Part shown: in pieces, positions 24,416 through 35,958 of the stretch
How positions within the stretch are numbered: position 1 is the first letter of the stretch
Layout of the letters: every line of letters starts with the position of its first letter
Assembly (NCBI GenBank): GCA_023014485.1
Contig: JAJOZX010009442.1
Coordinates: 62,001 to 126,000, forward strand
Source of the DNA: Bathynomus jamesi
Taxonomy: Eukaryota; Arthropoda; Malacostraca; Isopoda; Cirolanidae
Direction of reading: 5' to 3'
DNA: 64,000 nucleotides
Position numbers and translations under genes: made by a program
The notes under the pieces: model-generated
What the model saw: the letters and a program-made list of their open reading frames with translations, nothing else
What the model was told of the DNA's origin: nothing
Database searches by the model: none

Positions 24416-24456
24416 AAGGAAACAGTCCAATCCAGAGACATTTAAGAAATTCACAC

Positions 24457-24837
24457 TTAGGTTCGAACACGTTCCCACGACTCCGTAAGGGATTTTTTGA
24501 CCAAGAATCTCATTAAAGGGTCTAACTTATAAGTACCTTCGCACAAATTAAAATTATCTACTTTTTCTATACACACAGATTCTATTATTTTTCTTTTGAC
24601 ATAATTATTACATTTATAAAGTACCTTACTTGATTCCCAATCTATAGCATGATTATTTTGGCTGGCGTGATAAAAAATGGCATTATTAGTATTACAACTT
24701 CTGAAGGCATATTTGTGTTCTTTAATAGGGGTTTCAATATTTCTTCTAGTTTCTCCCACGTATAATAAATCACAACTTTTACAGGGAATGCTGTAGACAC
24801 AGGCTTGTTCCTCTTTTGCAACGTTATTCCTAACCAA
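24457..24837 (-). pseudogene. PLE GIY-YIG fragment, unit 16 (open, LLY/RR subtype)
   Basis: Open 126-codon EN copy with LLYVGETRR, the subtype found next to B-type RT (units 8, 16, 18, 32, 35, 38). Confidence 0.9.
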
Positions 24838-25407
24838 TTCCCAAAAAGATTCCGGTTAGCTTTAGACAAGCTCAGGAAGAATGAAGCAATATTTGTCACT
24901 AAAGCGGACAAAAGTAACACTGTGGTTATTTTGGACAAGTGTGATTATAAACAAAAAATGGAAGCGTTACTTAGTGATGAATTCACCTACACCAAAGTGA
25001 GATCGTCCCCCCTAAAGCGTCTTTCTGCCGAATTCAACAAAACCATCAGGAACTTATTAAAAGATGTCCCGGCGATTGATCCTAAAAGATTTCTACAGAT
25101 TAACCCAAAACTCCCCCACATTTACGGCCCACCCAAAACCCATAAGATTAATATACCACTCCGTCCCATTATTTCACACAGGGGTTCCTTTAGTTACAGG
25201 TTATCTAAATTTCTTGCAGATAAATTATCCCCATTAGTTGGTAAATTTTCAGGCTCGCACATCACTAATTCCTGTGACTTTATTAACAAAGTTATGTCCT
25301 TAGATTTAAAACGGGGAAGAATGATTTGCACACAGGGGAACTACCTCTTCTTGATGGTCCTACAAAGAGCAACAACAAGTAGTCAGGCCCCCTTGGCAAC
25401 ATGCTAG
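24805..25407 (+). pseudogene. PLE RT N-terminal fragment, unit 16 (B, open frame)
   Basis: Open 200-codon B-type copy with GPPKTHK and the LVGKFSGSH, NSCDFINKV extension. B tail frame 25408-25611. Confidence 0.9.
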
Positions 25408-25611
25408 ATGAATATGAAAATAAAAACCCACTCTAATAGACAGAGTTTATTTCCACGACAGTTTCGACGCCCACTGGCATCCTCCTCGGGTGGATACAGA
25501 AACACGAATGAACCAAAACAAGAGGGAAAAACAGTCCAGGGACCGACCGTTAAGAAATTCGCACCTAGGTTAGATCCCATTCTCCCGACACCGGAAGGGC
25601 ATTTTCATTAA
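25408..25611 (+). other. 67-codon frame downstream of the B-type RT
   Basis: This open frame directly follows the RT stop in B units (here TAG then ATGAATATG). It reads NMKIKTHSNRQSLFPRQF and on through the tail shared with A units. In A units the same DNA is read in another frame as IDRVYFHDSFDAHWHPPRV. I recognise no domain in either frame, and the last third is antisense EN sub-repeat R1. It recurs unchanged at 4370, 9154, 12420, 18882, 20611, 28672, 35177, 36906, 45503, 52177 and 62120. It is probably incidental, kept only because the array is homogenised. Confidence 0.45.
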
Positions 25612-26190
25612 GTACATTCGCACAAATTTAAAACTATCTTCCTGTTCTAAACATACAGAGTCTATTATTTTTTTACATAATTATTACATTTATTATTAAA
25701 TTTATTACATTTAATATTGCATAATTATTTATTACAGAAATTATAAATTTATTATTACATTGGTTATTACATTGTTGTTTATTATACAGAACTTATAAAC
25801 CGAAAAACGAATGAAAAAAGCCAATTAGGAAACAATCCAGAGACCATTGAGAAATTTGCACCTAGGTTAGATACCGTTCTCCCGACACCTGAAAGGCATT
25901 TTATTACAGGGTCCGCTTATAAGTACATTCCCACAAATTAAAACTATCTTCTTGTTCTATACATACAGATTTTAATATTTTGACATAATTACTGCATTTA
26001 TTATTGCATTTACATTTTTTTTAACACTTATTATTATTACCTTTACCCTAATTATTAAATTTATAATATTATCTTTATTATTACATCTGTTGCATTTATA
26101 TTTATTTCCACATTTATTACTTCCATTATTACATTTACTAAAAGCGAGTAAGGAAACAATCCAACCCCGAGACATTTAAGAAATTCACAC

Positions 26191-26569
26191 TTAGGTTCGA
26201 ACACGTTCCCACGACTCCGTAAGGGATTTTTTGACCAAGAATCTCATTAAAGGGTCTAACTTATAAGTACCTTCGCACAAATTAAAATTATCTACTTTTT
26301 CTATACACACAGATTCTATTATTTTTCTTTTGACATAATTATTACATTTATAAAGTACCTTACTTGATTCCCAATCTATAGCATGATTATTTGGCTGCGT
26401 GATAAAAAATGGCATTATTAGTATTACAACTTCTGAAGGCATATTTGTGTTCTTTAATAGGGGTTTCAATATTTCTTCCAGTTTCTCCCACGTATACTAA
26501 ATCACAACTTTTACAGGGAATGCTGTAGACACAGGCTTGTTCCACTTTTGCAACGTTATTCCTAACCAA
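26191..26569 (-). pseudogene. PLE GIY-YIG fragment, unit 17
   Basis: AKVEQA-subtype EN with two base losses in GATTATTTGGCTGCG (about 26390-26398). The halves 26191-26389 and 26400-26569 are each open. Confidence 0.86.
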
Positions 26570-27106
26570 TTCCCAAAAAGATTCCGGTTAGCTTTAGACA
26601 AGCTCAGGAAGAATGAAGCAATATTTGTCACTAAAGCGGACAAAAGTAACACTGTGGTTATTTTGGACAAGTGTGATTATAAACAAAAAATGGAAGCGTT
26701 ACTTAGTGATGAATTCACCTACACCAAAGTGAGATCGTCCCCCCTAAAGCGTCTTTCTGCCGAATTCAACAAAACCATCAGGAACTTATTAACAGATGTC
26801 CCGGCGATTGATCCTAAAAGATTTCTACAGATTAACCCAAAACTCCCCCACATTTACGGCCTACCCAAAACCCATAAGATTAATATACCACTCCGTCCCA
26901 TTATTTCACACAGGGGTTCCTTTAGTTACAGGTTATCTAAATTTCTTGCAGATAAATTATCCCCATTAATAGACAGAGTTTATTTCCACGACAGTTTCGA
27001 CGCCCACTGGCATCCTCCTCGGGTGGATACAGAAACACGAATGAACCAAAACAAGAGGGAAAAACAGTCCAGGGACCGACCGTTAAGAAATTCGCACCTA
27101 GGTTAG
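26537..27106 (+). pseudogene. PLE RT N-terminal fragment, unit 17 (A, open frame)
   Basis: Open 189-codon A-type copy with a private change (NLLTDVPAID), shared at DNA level with units 10 and 29 (TTAACAGATG). Confidence 0.88.
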
Positions 27107-27721
27107 ATCCCATTCTCCCGACACCGGAAGGGCATTTTCATTAAGTACATTCGCACAAATTTAAAACTATCTTCCTGTTCTAAACATACAGAGTCTATTA
27201 TTTTTTTACGTAATTATTACATTTATTATTAAATTTATTACATTTAATATTGCATATTTATTTATTACAGAAATTATAAATTTATTATTACATTGGTTAT
27301 TACATTGTTGTTTATTATACAGAACTTATAAATCGAAAAACGAATGAAAAAAGCCGATTAGGAAACAATCCAGAGACCATTGAGAAATTTGCACCTAGGT
27401 TAGATACCGTTCTCCCGACACCGGAAGGGCATTTTATTACAGGGTCCGCTTATAAGTACATTCCCACAAATTAAAACTATCTTCTTGTTCTATACATACA
27501 GATTCTAATATTTTGACATAATTACTGCATTTATTATTGCATTTACATTTTTTTAACACTTATTATTATTACCTTTACCCTAATTATTAAATTTATAATA
27601 TTATCTTTATTATTACATCTGTTGCATTTATATTTATTTCCACATTTATTACTTCCATTATTACATTTACTAAAAGCGAGTAAGGAAACAATCCAACCAG
27701 AGACATTTAAGAAATTCACAC

Positions 27722-28102
27722 TTAGGTTCGAACACGTTCCCACGACTCCGTAAGGGATTTTTTGACCAAGAATCTCATTAAAGGGTCTAACTTATAAGTA
27801 CCTTCGCACAAATTAAAATTATCTACTTTTTCTATACACACAGATTCTATTATTTTTCTTTTGACATAATTATTACATTTATAAAGTACCTTACTTGATT
27901 CCCAATCTATAGCATGATTATTTTGGCTGGCGTGATAAAAAATGGCATTATTAGTATTACAACTTCTGAAGGCATATTTGTGTTCTTTAATAGGGGTTTC
28001 AATATTTCTTCTAGTTTCTCCCACGTATAATAAATCACAACTTTTACAGGGAATGCTGTAGACACAGGCTTGTTCCTCTTTTGCAACGTTATTCCTAACC
28101 AA
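27722..28102 (-). pseudogene. PLE GIY-YIG fragment, unit 18 (open, LLY/RR subtype)
   Basis: Open 126-codon EN copy with LLYVGETRR. Confidence 0.88.
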
Positions 28103-28671
28103 TTCCCAAAAAGATTCCGGTTAGCTTTAGACAAGCTCAGGAAGAATGAAGCAATATTTGTCACTAAAGCGGACAAAAGTAACACTGTGGTTATTTTGGA
28201 CAAGTGTGATTATAAACAAAAAATGGAAGCGTTACTTAGTGATGAATTCACCTACACCAAAGTGAGATCGTCCCCCTAAAGCGTCTTTCTGCCGAATTCA
28301 ACAAAACCATCAGGAACTTATTAAAAGATGTCCCGGCGATTGATCCTAAAAGATTTCTACAGATTAACCCAAAACTCCCCCACATTTACGGCCCACCCAA
28401 AACCCATAAGATTAATATACCACTCCGTCCCATTATTTCACACAGGGGTTCCTTTAGTTACAGGTTATCTAAATTTCTTGCAGATAAATTATCCCCATTA
28501 GTTGGTAAATTTTCAGGCTCGCACATCACTAATTCCTGTGACTTTATTAACAAAGTTATGTCCTTAGATTTAAAACGGGGAAGAATGATTTGCACACAGG
28601 GGAACTACCTCTTCTTGATGGTCCTACAAAGAGCAACAACAAGTAGTCAGGCCCCCTTGGCAACATGCTAG
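28070..28671 (+). pseudogene. PLE RT N-terminal fragment, unit 18 (B)
   Basis: B-type RT whose only break is a C-run of five instead of six in GTCCCCCTAAAG (about 28272). Otherwise complete to the TAG. B tail frame 28672-28875. Confidence 0.88.
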
Positions 28672-29453
28672 ATGAATATGAAAATAAAAACCCACTCTAA
28701 TAGACAGAGTTTATTTCCACGACAGTTTCGACGCCCACTGGCATCCTCCTCGGGTGGATACAGAAACACGAATGAACCAAAACAAGAGGGAAAAACAGTC
28801 CAGGGACCGACCGTTAAGAAATTCGCACCTAGGTTAGATCCCATTCTCCCGACACCGGAAGGGCATTTTCATTAAGTACATTCGCACAAATTTAAAACTA
28901 TCTTCCTGTTCTAAACATACAGAGTCTATTATTTTTTTACATAATTATTACATTTATTATTAAATTTATTACATTTAATATTGCATAATTATTTATTACA
29001 GAAATTATAAATTTATTATTACATTGGTTATTACATTGTTGTTTATTATACAGAACTTATAAACGAAAAACGAATGAAAAAAGCCAATTAGGAAACAATC
29101 CAGAGACCATTGAGAAATTTGCACCTAGGTTAGATACCGTTCTCCCGACACCTGAAAGGCATTTTATTACAGGGTCCGCTTATAAGTACATTCCCACAAA
29201 TTAAAACTATCTTCTTGTTCTATACATACAGATTTTAATATTTTGACATAATTACTGCATTTATTATTGCATTTACATTTTTTTTAACACTTATTATTAT
29301 TACCTTTACCCTAATTATTAAATTTATAATATTATCTTTATTATTACATCTGTTGCATTTATATTTATTTCCACATTTATTACTTCCATTATTACATTTA
29401 CTAAAAGCGAGTAAGGAAACAATCCAACCCCGAGACATTTAAGAAATTCACAC

Positions 29454-29834
29454 TTAGGTTCGAACACGTTCCCACGACTCCGTAAGGGATTTTTTGACCA
29501 AGAATCTCATTAAAGGGTCTAACTTATAAGTACCTTCGCACAAATTAAAATTATCTACTTTTTCTATACACACAGATTCTATTATTTTTCTTTTGACATA
29601 ATTATTACATTTATAAAGTACCTTACTTGATTCCCAATCTATAGCATGATTATTTTGGCTGGCGTGATAAAAAATGGCATTATTAGTATTACAACTTCTG
29701 AAGGCATATTTGTGTTCTTTAATAGGGGTTTCAATATTTCTTCCAGTTTCTCCCACGTATACTAAATCACAACTTTTACAGGGAATGCTGTAGACACAGG
29801 CTTGTTCCACTTTTGCAACGTTATTCCTAACCAA
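29454..29834 (-). pseudogene. PLE GIY-YIG fragment, unit 19 (open)
   Basis: Open 126-codon EN copy, AKVEQA subtype, after a B unit. Confidence 0.88.
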
Positions 29835-30370
29835 TTCCCAAAAAGATTCCGGTTAGCTTTAGACAAGCTCAGGAAGAATGAAGCAATATTTGTCACTAAA
29901 GCGGACAAAAGTAACACTGTGGTTATTTTGGACAAGTGTGATTATAAACAAAAAATGGAAGCGTTACTTAGTGATGAATTCACCTACACCAAAGTGAGAT
30001 CGTCCCCCCTAAAGCGTCTTTCTGCCGAATTCAACAAAACCATCAGGAACTTATTAAAGATGTCCCGGCGATTGATCCTAAAAGATTTCTACAGATTAAC
30101 CCAAAACTCCCCCACATTTACGGCCTACCCAAAACCCATAAGATTAATATACCACTCCGTCCCATTATTTCACACAGGGGTTCCTTTAGTTACAGGTTAT
30201 CTAAATTTCTTGCAGATAAATTATCCCCATTAATAGACAGAGTTTATTTCCACGACAGTTTCGACGCCCACTGGCATCCTCCTCGGGTGGATACAGAAAC
30301 ACGAATGAACCAAAACAAGAGGGAAAAACAGTCCAGGGACCGACCGTTAAGAAATTCGCACCTAGGTTAG
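29802..30370 (+). pseudogene. PLE RT N-terminal fragment, unit 19 (A)
   Basis: Frame shifted by the recurrent one-A loss (TTATTAAAGATG) shared with units 1, 7 and 34. Otherwise complete. Confidence 0.87.
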
Positions 30371-30983
30371 ATCCCATTCTCCCGACACCGGAAGGGCATT
30401 TTCATTAAGTACATTCGCACAAATTTAAAACTATCTTCCTGTTCTAAACATACAGAGTCTATTATTTTTTTACATAATTATTACATTTATTATTAAATTT
30501 ATTACATTTAATATTGCATATTATTTATTACAGAAATTATAAATTTATTATTACATTGGTTATTACATTGTTGTTTATTATACAGAACTTATAAACGAAA
30601 AACGAATGAAAAAAGCCGATTAGGAAACAATCCAGAGACCATTGAGAAATTTGCACCTAGGTTAGATACCGTTCTCCCGACACCGGAAGGCATTTTATTA
30701 CAGGGTCCGCTTATAAGTACATTCCCACAAATTAAAACTATCTTCTTGTTCTATACATACAGATTCTAATATTTTGACATAATTACTGCATTTATTATTG
30801 CATTTACATTTTTTTTAACACTTATTATTATTACCTTTACCCTAATTATTAAATTTATAATATTATCTTTATTATTACATCTGTTGCATTTATATTTATT
30901 TCCACATTTATTACTTCCATTATTACATTTACTAAAAGCGAGTAAGGAAACAATCCAACCAGAGACATTTAAGAAATTCACAC

Positions 30984-31364
30984 TTAGGTTCGAACACGTT
31001 CCCACGACTCCGTAAGGGATTTTTTGACCAAGAATCTCATTAAAGGGTCTAACTTATAAGTACCTTCGCACAAATTAAAATTATCTACTTTTTCTATACA
31101 CACAGATTCTATTATTTTTCTTTTGACATAATTATTACATTTATAAAGTACCTTACTTGATTCCCAATCTATAGCATGATTATTTTGGCTGGCGTGATAA
31201 AAAATGGCATTATTAGTATTACAACTTCTGAAGGCATATTTGTGTTCTTTAATAGGGGTTTCAATATTTCTTCCAGTTTCTCCCACGTATACTAAATCAC
31301 AACTTTTACAGGGAATGCTGTAGACACAGGCTTGTTCCACTTTTGCAACGTTATTCCTAACCAA
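30984..31364 (-). pseudogene. PLE GIY-YIG fragment, unit 20 (open)
   Basis: Open 126-codon EN copy, AKVEQA subtype. Confidence 0.88.
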
Positions 31365-31895
31365 TTCCCAAAAAGATTCCGGTTAGCTTTAGACAAGCTC
31401 AGGAAGAATGAAGCAATATTTGTCACTAAAGCGGACAAAAGTAACACTGTGGTTATTTTGGACAAGTGTGATTATAAACAAAAAATGGAAGCGTTACTTA
31501 GTGATGAATTCACCTACACCAAAGTGAGATCGTCCCCCCTAAAGCGTCTTTCTGCCGAATTCAACAAAACCATCAGGAACTTATTAAAAGATGTCCCGGC
31601 GATTGATCCTAAAAGATTTCTACAGATTAACCCAAAACTCCCCCACATTTACGGCCTACCCAAAACCCATAAGATTAATATACCACTCCGTCCCATTATT
31701 TCACACAGGGGTTCCTTTAGTTACAGGTTATCTAAATTTCTTGCAGATAAATTATCCCCATTAATAGACAGAGTTTATTTCCACGACAGTTTCGACGCCC
31801 ACTGGCATCCTCCTCGGGTGGATACAGAAACACGAATGAACCAAAACAAGAGGGAAAAACAGTCCAGGGACCGACCGTTAGAAATTCGCACCTAG
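31332..31895 (+). pseudogene. PLE RT N-terminal fragment, unit 20 (A, nearly open)
   Basis: Open 187-codon copy. A lost A in CCGTTAGAAATTC changes only the final residues, within antisense R1. Confidence 0.88.
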
Positions 31896-32515
31896 GTTAG
31901 ATCCCATTCTCCCGACACCGGAAGGGCATTTTCATTAAGTACATTCGCACAAATTTAAAACTATCTTCCTGTTCTAAACATACAGAGTCTATTATTTTTT
32001 TACGTAATTATTACATTTTATTAAATTTATTACATTTAATATTGCATATTTATTTATTACAGAAATTATAAATTTATTATTACATTGGTTATTACATTGT
32101 TGTTTATTATACAGAACTTATAAATCGAAAAACGAATGAAAAAAGCCGATTAGGAAACAATCCAGAGACCATTGAGAAATTTGCACCTAGGTTAGATACC
32201 GTTCTCCCGACACCGGAAGGGCATTTTATTACAGGGTCCGCTTATAAGTACATTCCCACAAATTAAAACTATCTTCTTGTTCTATACATACAGATTCTAA
32301 TATTTTGACATAATTACTGCATTTATTATTGCATTTACATTTTTTTAAACACTTATTATTATTACCTTTACCCTAATTATTAAATTTATAATATTATCTT
32401 TATTATTACATCTGTTGCATTTATATTTATTTCCACATTTATTACTTCCATTATTACATTTACTAAAAGCGAATAAGGAAACAGTCCAATCCAGAGACAT
32501 TTAAGAAATTCACAC

Positions 32516-32897
32516 TTAGGTTCGAACACGTTCCCACGACTCCGTAAGGGATTTTTTGAACAAGAATCTCATTAAAGGGTCTAACTTATAAGTACCTTCG
32601 CACAAATTAAAATTATCTAATTTTCTATACACACAGATTCTATTATTTTTCTTTTGACATAATTATTACATTTATAAAGTACCTTACTTGATTCCCAATC
32701 TATAGCATGATTATTTTGGCTGGCGTGATAAAAAATGGCATTATTAGTATTACAACTTCTGAAGGCATATTTGTGTTCTTTAATAGGGGTTTCAATATTT
32801 CTTCTTCAGTTTCTCCCACGTATACTAAATCACAACTTTTACAGGGAATGCTGTAGACACAGGCTTGTTCCTCTTTTGCAACGTTATTCCTAACCAA
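32516..32897 (-). pseudogene. PLE GIY-YIG fragment, unit 21
   Basis: AKEEQA-subtype EN with a base loss in CTAATTTTCT and two extra bases in TTTCTTCTTCAG. The frame breaks at YVGET. Confidence 0.84.
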
Positions 32898-33464
32898 TTC
32901 CCAAAAAGATTCCGGTTAGCTTTAGACAAGCTCAGGAAGAATGAAGCAATATTTGTCACTAAAGCGGACAAAAGTAACACTGTGGTTATTTTGGACAAGT
33001 GTGATTATAAACAAAAAATGGAAGCGTTACTTAGTGATGAATTCACCTACACCAAAGTGAGATCGTCCCCCCTAAAGCGTCTTTCTGCCGAATTCAACAA
33101 AACCATCAGGAACTTATTAAAGAGTGTCCCGGCGATTGATCCTAAAAGATTTCTACAGATTAACCCAAAACTCCCCCACATTTACGGCCTACCCAAAACC
33201 CATAAGATTAATATACCACTCCGTCCCATTATTCACACAGGGGTTCCTTTAGTTACAGGTTATCTAAATTTCTTGCAGATAAATTATCCCCATTAGTTGG
33301 TAATTTTCAGGCTCGCACATCACTAATTCCTGTGACTTTATTAACAAAGTTATGTCCTTAGATTTAAAACGGGGAAGAATGATTTGCACACAGGGGAACT
33401 ACCTCTTCTTGATGGTCCTACAAAGAGCAACAACAAGTAGTCAGGCCCCTTGGCAACATGCTAG
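32865..33464 (+). pseudogene. PLE RT N-terminal fragment, unit 21 (B, A/B chimera)
   Basis: It has the A-type GLPKTHK codon yet continues into the B extension, so it looks recombinant between the two classes. Frame breaks occur at ATTATTCACACAGG (about 33231) and GGTAATTTTC (about 33301). Confidence 0.85.
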
Positions 33465-34236
33465 ATGAATATGAAAATAAAAACCCACTCTAATAGACAG
33501 AGTTTTATTTCCACGACAGTTTCGACGCCCACTGGCATCCTCCTCGGGTGGATACAGAAACACGAATGAACCAAAACAAGAGGGAAAACAGTCCAGGGAC
33601 CGACCGTTAAGAAATTCGCACCTAGTTAGATCCCATTCTCCCGACACCGGAAGGGCATTTTCATTAAGTACATTCGCACAAATTTAAAACTATCTTCCTG
33701 TTCTAAACATACAGTCTATTATTTTTTTACATAATTATTACATTTTTATTAAATTTATTACATTTAATATTGCATAATTATTTATTACAGAAATTATAAA
33801 TTTATTATTACATTGGTTATTACATTGTTGTTTATTATACAGAACTTATAAACCGAAAAACGAATGAAAAAAGCCAATTAGGAAACAATCCAGAGACCAT
33901 TGAGAAATTTCACCTAGGTTAGATACCGTTCTCCCGACACCGAAAGGCATTTTTTACAGGGTCCGCTTATAAGTACATTCCACAAATTAAAACTATCTTC
34001 TTGTTCTATACATACCGATTTAATATTTTGACATAATTACTGCATTTATTATTGCATTTACATTTTTTTTAACACTTATTATTATTACCTTTACCCTAAT
34101 TATTAAATTTATATATTATCTTTATTATTACATCTGTTGCATTTATATTTATTTCCACATTTATTACTTCCATTATTACATTTACTAAAAGCGAGTAAGG
34201 AAACAATCCAACCAGAGACATTTAAGAAATTCACAC

Positions 34237-34615
34237 TTAGGTTCGAACACGTTCCACGACTCCGTAAGGGATTTTTGACCAAGAATCTCATTAAAGGGTC
34301 TACTTATAAGTACCTTCGCACAAATTAAAATTATCTACTTTTTCTATACACACAGATTCTATTATTTTTCTTTTGACATAATTATTACATTTATAAAGTA
34401 CCTTACTTGATTCCCAAATCTATAGCATGATTATTTTGGCTGGCGTGATAAAAAATGGCATTATTAGTATTAAACTTCTGAAGGCATATTTGTGTTCTTT
34501 AATAGGGGTTTCAATATTTCTTCCAGTTTCTCCCACGTATACTAAATCACAAACTTTTACAGGGAATGCTGTAGACACAGGCTTGTTCCTCTTTTGCAAC
34601 GTTATTCCTAACCAA
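34237..34615 (-). pseudogene. PLE GIY-YIG fragment, unit 22
   Basis: EN fragment with scattered indels (CGTTCCACG, ATTTTTGACC, CTACTTATAAG, CCCAAATC, TTAAACTTC). No long frame. Confidence 0.82.
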
Positions 34616-35176
34616 TTCCAAAAGATTCCGGTTAGCTTTAGACAAGCTCAGGAAGAATGAAGCAATATTTGTCACTAAAGCGGACAAAAGTAACACTGTG
34701 GTTATTTTGGACAAGTGTGATTATAAACAAAAAATGGAAGCGTTACTTAGTGATGAATTCACCTACACCAAAGTGAGATCGTCCCCCCTAAAGCGTCTTT
34801 CTGCCGAATTCAACAAAACCATCAGGAACTTATTAAAAATGTCCCGGCGATTGATCCTAAAAGATTTCTACAGATTAACCCAAAACTCCCCCACATTTAC
34901 GGCCTACCCAAAACCCATAAGATTAATATACCACTCCGTCCCATTATTTCACACAGGGGTTCTTAGTTACAGGTTATCTAAATTTCTTGAGATAAATTAT
35001 CCCCATTGTTGGTAAATTTTCAGCCGCACAACACTAATTCCTGTGACTTTATTAACAAAGTTATGTCCTTAGATTTAAAACGGGGAAGAATGATTTGCAC
35101 ACAGGGGAACTACCTCTTCTTGATGGTCCTACAAAGAGCAACAACAAGTAGTCAGGCCCCCTTGGCAACATGCTAG
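34583..35176 (+). pseudogene. PLE RT N-terminal fragment, unit 22 (B, A/B chimera)
   Basis: Like unit 21 it carries the A-type GGCCTACCC codon with the B extension. It has base losses in AATTCCAAAAG, TTCTTAGTTAC, CTTGAGATAAA and CCATTGTTGG. B tail frame 35177-35380 intact. Confidence 0.84.
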
Positions 35177-35958
35177 ATGAATATGAAAATAAAAACCCAC
35201 TCTAATAGACAGAGTTTATTTCCACGACAGTTTCGACGCCCACTGGCATCCTCCTCGGGTGGATACAGAAACACGAATGAACCAAAACAAGAGGGAAAAA
35301 CAGTCCAGGGACCGACCGTTAAGAAATTCGCACCTAGGTTAGATCCCATTCTCCCGACACCGGAAGGGCATTTTCATTAAGTACATTCGCACAAATTTAA
35401 AACTATCTTCCTGTTCTAAACATACAGAGTCTATTATTTTTTTACGTAATTATTACATTTATTATTAAATTTATTACATTTAATATTGCATATTTATTTA
35501 TTACAGAAATTATAAATTTATTATTACATTGGTTATTACATTGTTGTTTATTATACAGAACTTATAAATCGAAAAACGAATGAAAAAAGCCGATTAGGAA
35601 ACAATCCAGAGACCATTGAGAAATTTGCACCTAGGTTAGATACCGTTCTCCCGACACCGGAAGGGCATTTTATTACAGGGTCCGCTTATAAGTACATTCC
35701 CACAAATTAAAACTATCTTCTTGTTCTATACATACAGATTCTAATATTTTGACATAATTACTGCATTTATTATTGCATTTACATTTTTTTTAACACTTAT
35801 TATTATTACCTTTACCCTAATTATTAAATTTATAATATTATCTTTATTATTACATCTGTTGCATTTATATTTATTTCCACATTTATTACTTCCATTATTA
35901 CATTTACTAAAAGCGAGTAAGGAAACAATCCAATCCGAGACATTTAAGAAATTCACAC

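Larger units (their letters stand above)
22922..24456. repeat. Reference A-type unit (unit 15)
   Basis: This is the cleanest A unit and serves as reference. It runs from the EN stop codon (22922) through EN on the minus strand (to 23302) and RT on the plus strand (23270-23839). Then come sub-repeat R1 (from about 23,795), an AT tract (about 23,930-24,060), sub-repeat R2 (from about 24,062) and a second AT tract, ending at the next EN. RT goes straight from the LSPL codons into IDRVYFHD, without the 199-bp B segment. Both reading frames are open. Confidence 0.93.
23840..24456. repeat. Inter-gene spacer, reference copy (R1, AT, R2, AT)
   Basis: Every unit has an equivalent non-genic spacer of about 580-615 bp. 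It holds the end of sub-repeat R1, an A+T tract rich in ATTATTACATTT, the CAGAACTTATAAA motif, sub-repeat R2 and a longer A+T tract leading to the next EN. Equivalents: 1-362, 1280-1890, 2808-3423, 4574-5151, 6062-6675, 7593-8206, 9358-9938, 10856-11470, 12624-13208, 14126-14730, 15634-16242, 17346-17943, 19086-19661, 20815-21389, 22308-22921, 25612-26190, 27107-27721, 28876-29453, 30371-30983, 31896-32515, 33661-34236, 35381-35958, 37110-37681, 38828-39402, 40546-41119, 42260-42835, 43982-44554, 45707-46284, 47199-47804, 49067-49701, 50616-51227, 52381-52958, 53871-54480, 55398-56014, 57168-57740, 59023-59635, 60552-61168, 62324-62902 and 63821-64000. I see no promoter, terminator or RNA gene in them. 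Confidence 0.85.
24457..26190. repeat. Reference B-type unit (unit 16)
   Basis: This is the cleanest B unit. It matches the A unit except for a 199-bp segment inserted (or retained) after the LSPL codons of RT, and for class-linked substitutions. These are GPPKTHK for GLPKTHK in RT, LLYVGETRR for LVYVGETGR in EN, and GCCAATTAGG for GCCGATTAGG in the following R2. The B segment continues recognisable PLE RT sequence, so B looks ancestral and A looks like a deletion product. Confidence 0.9.

Noticed and set aside
24642..24938. Hydrophobic minus-strand frame (SKITTVLLLSALVTNIASFF) looking like a membrane protein, repeated in many units
   Set aside because: It is the antisense of the RT KADK block run into EN in a shifted frame. 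The conserved PLE motifs on the plus strand explain the sequence.
25972..26175. Small Cys/Asn-rich minus-strand frame (KCNNGSNKCGNKYKCN) resembling a metal-binding peptide
   Set aside because: It is the translation of the ATTATTACATTT low-complexity tract; the periodic Cys and Asn come from the repeat word.
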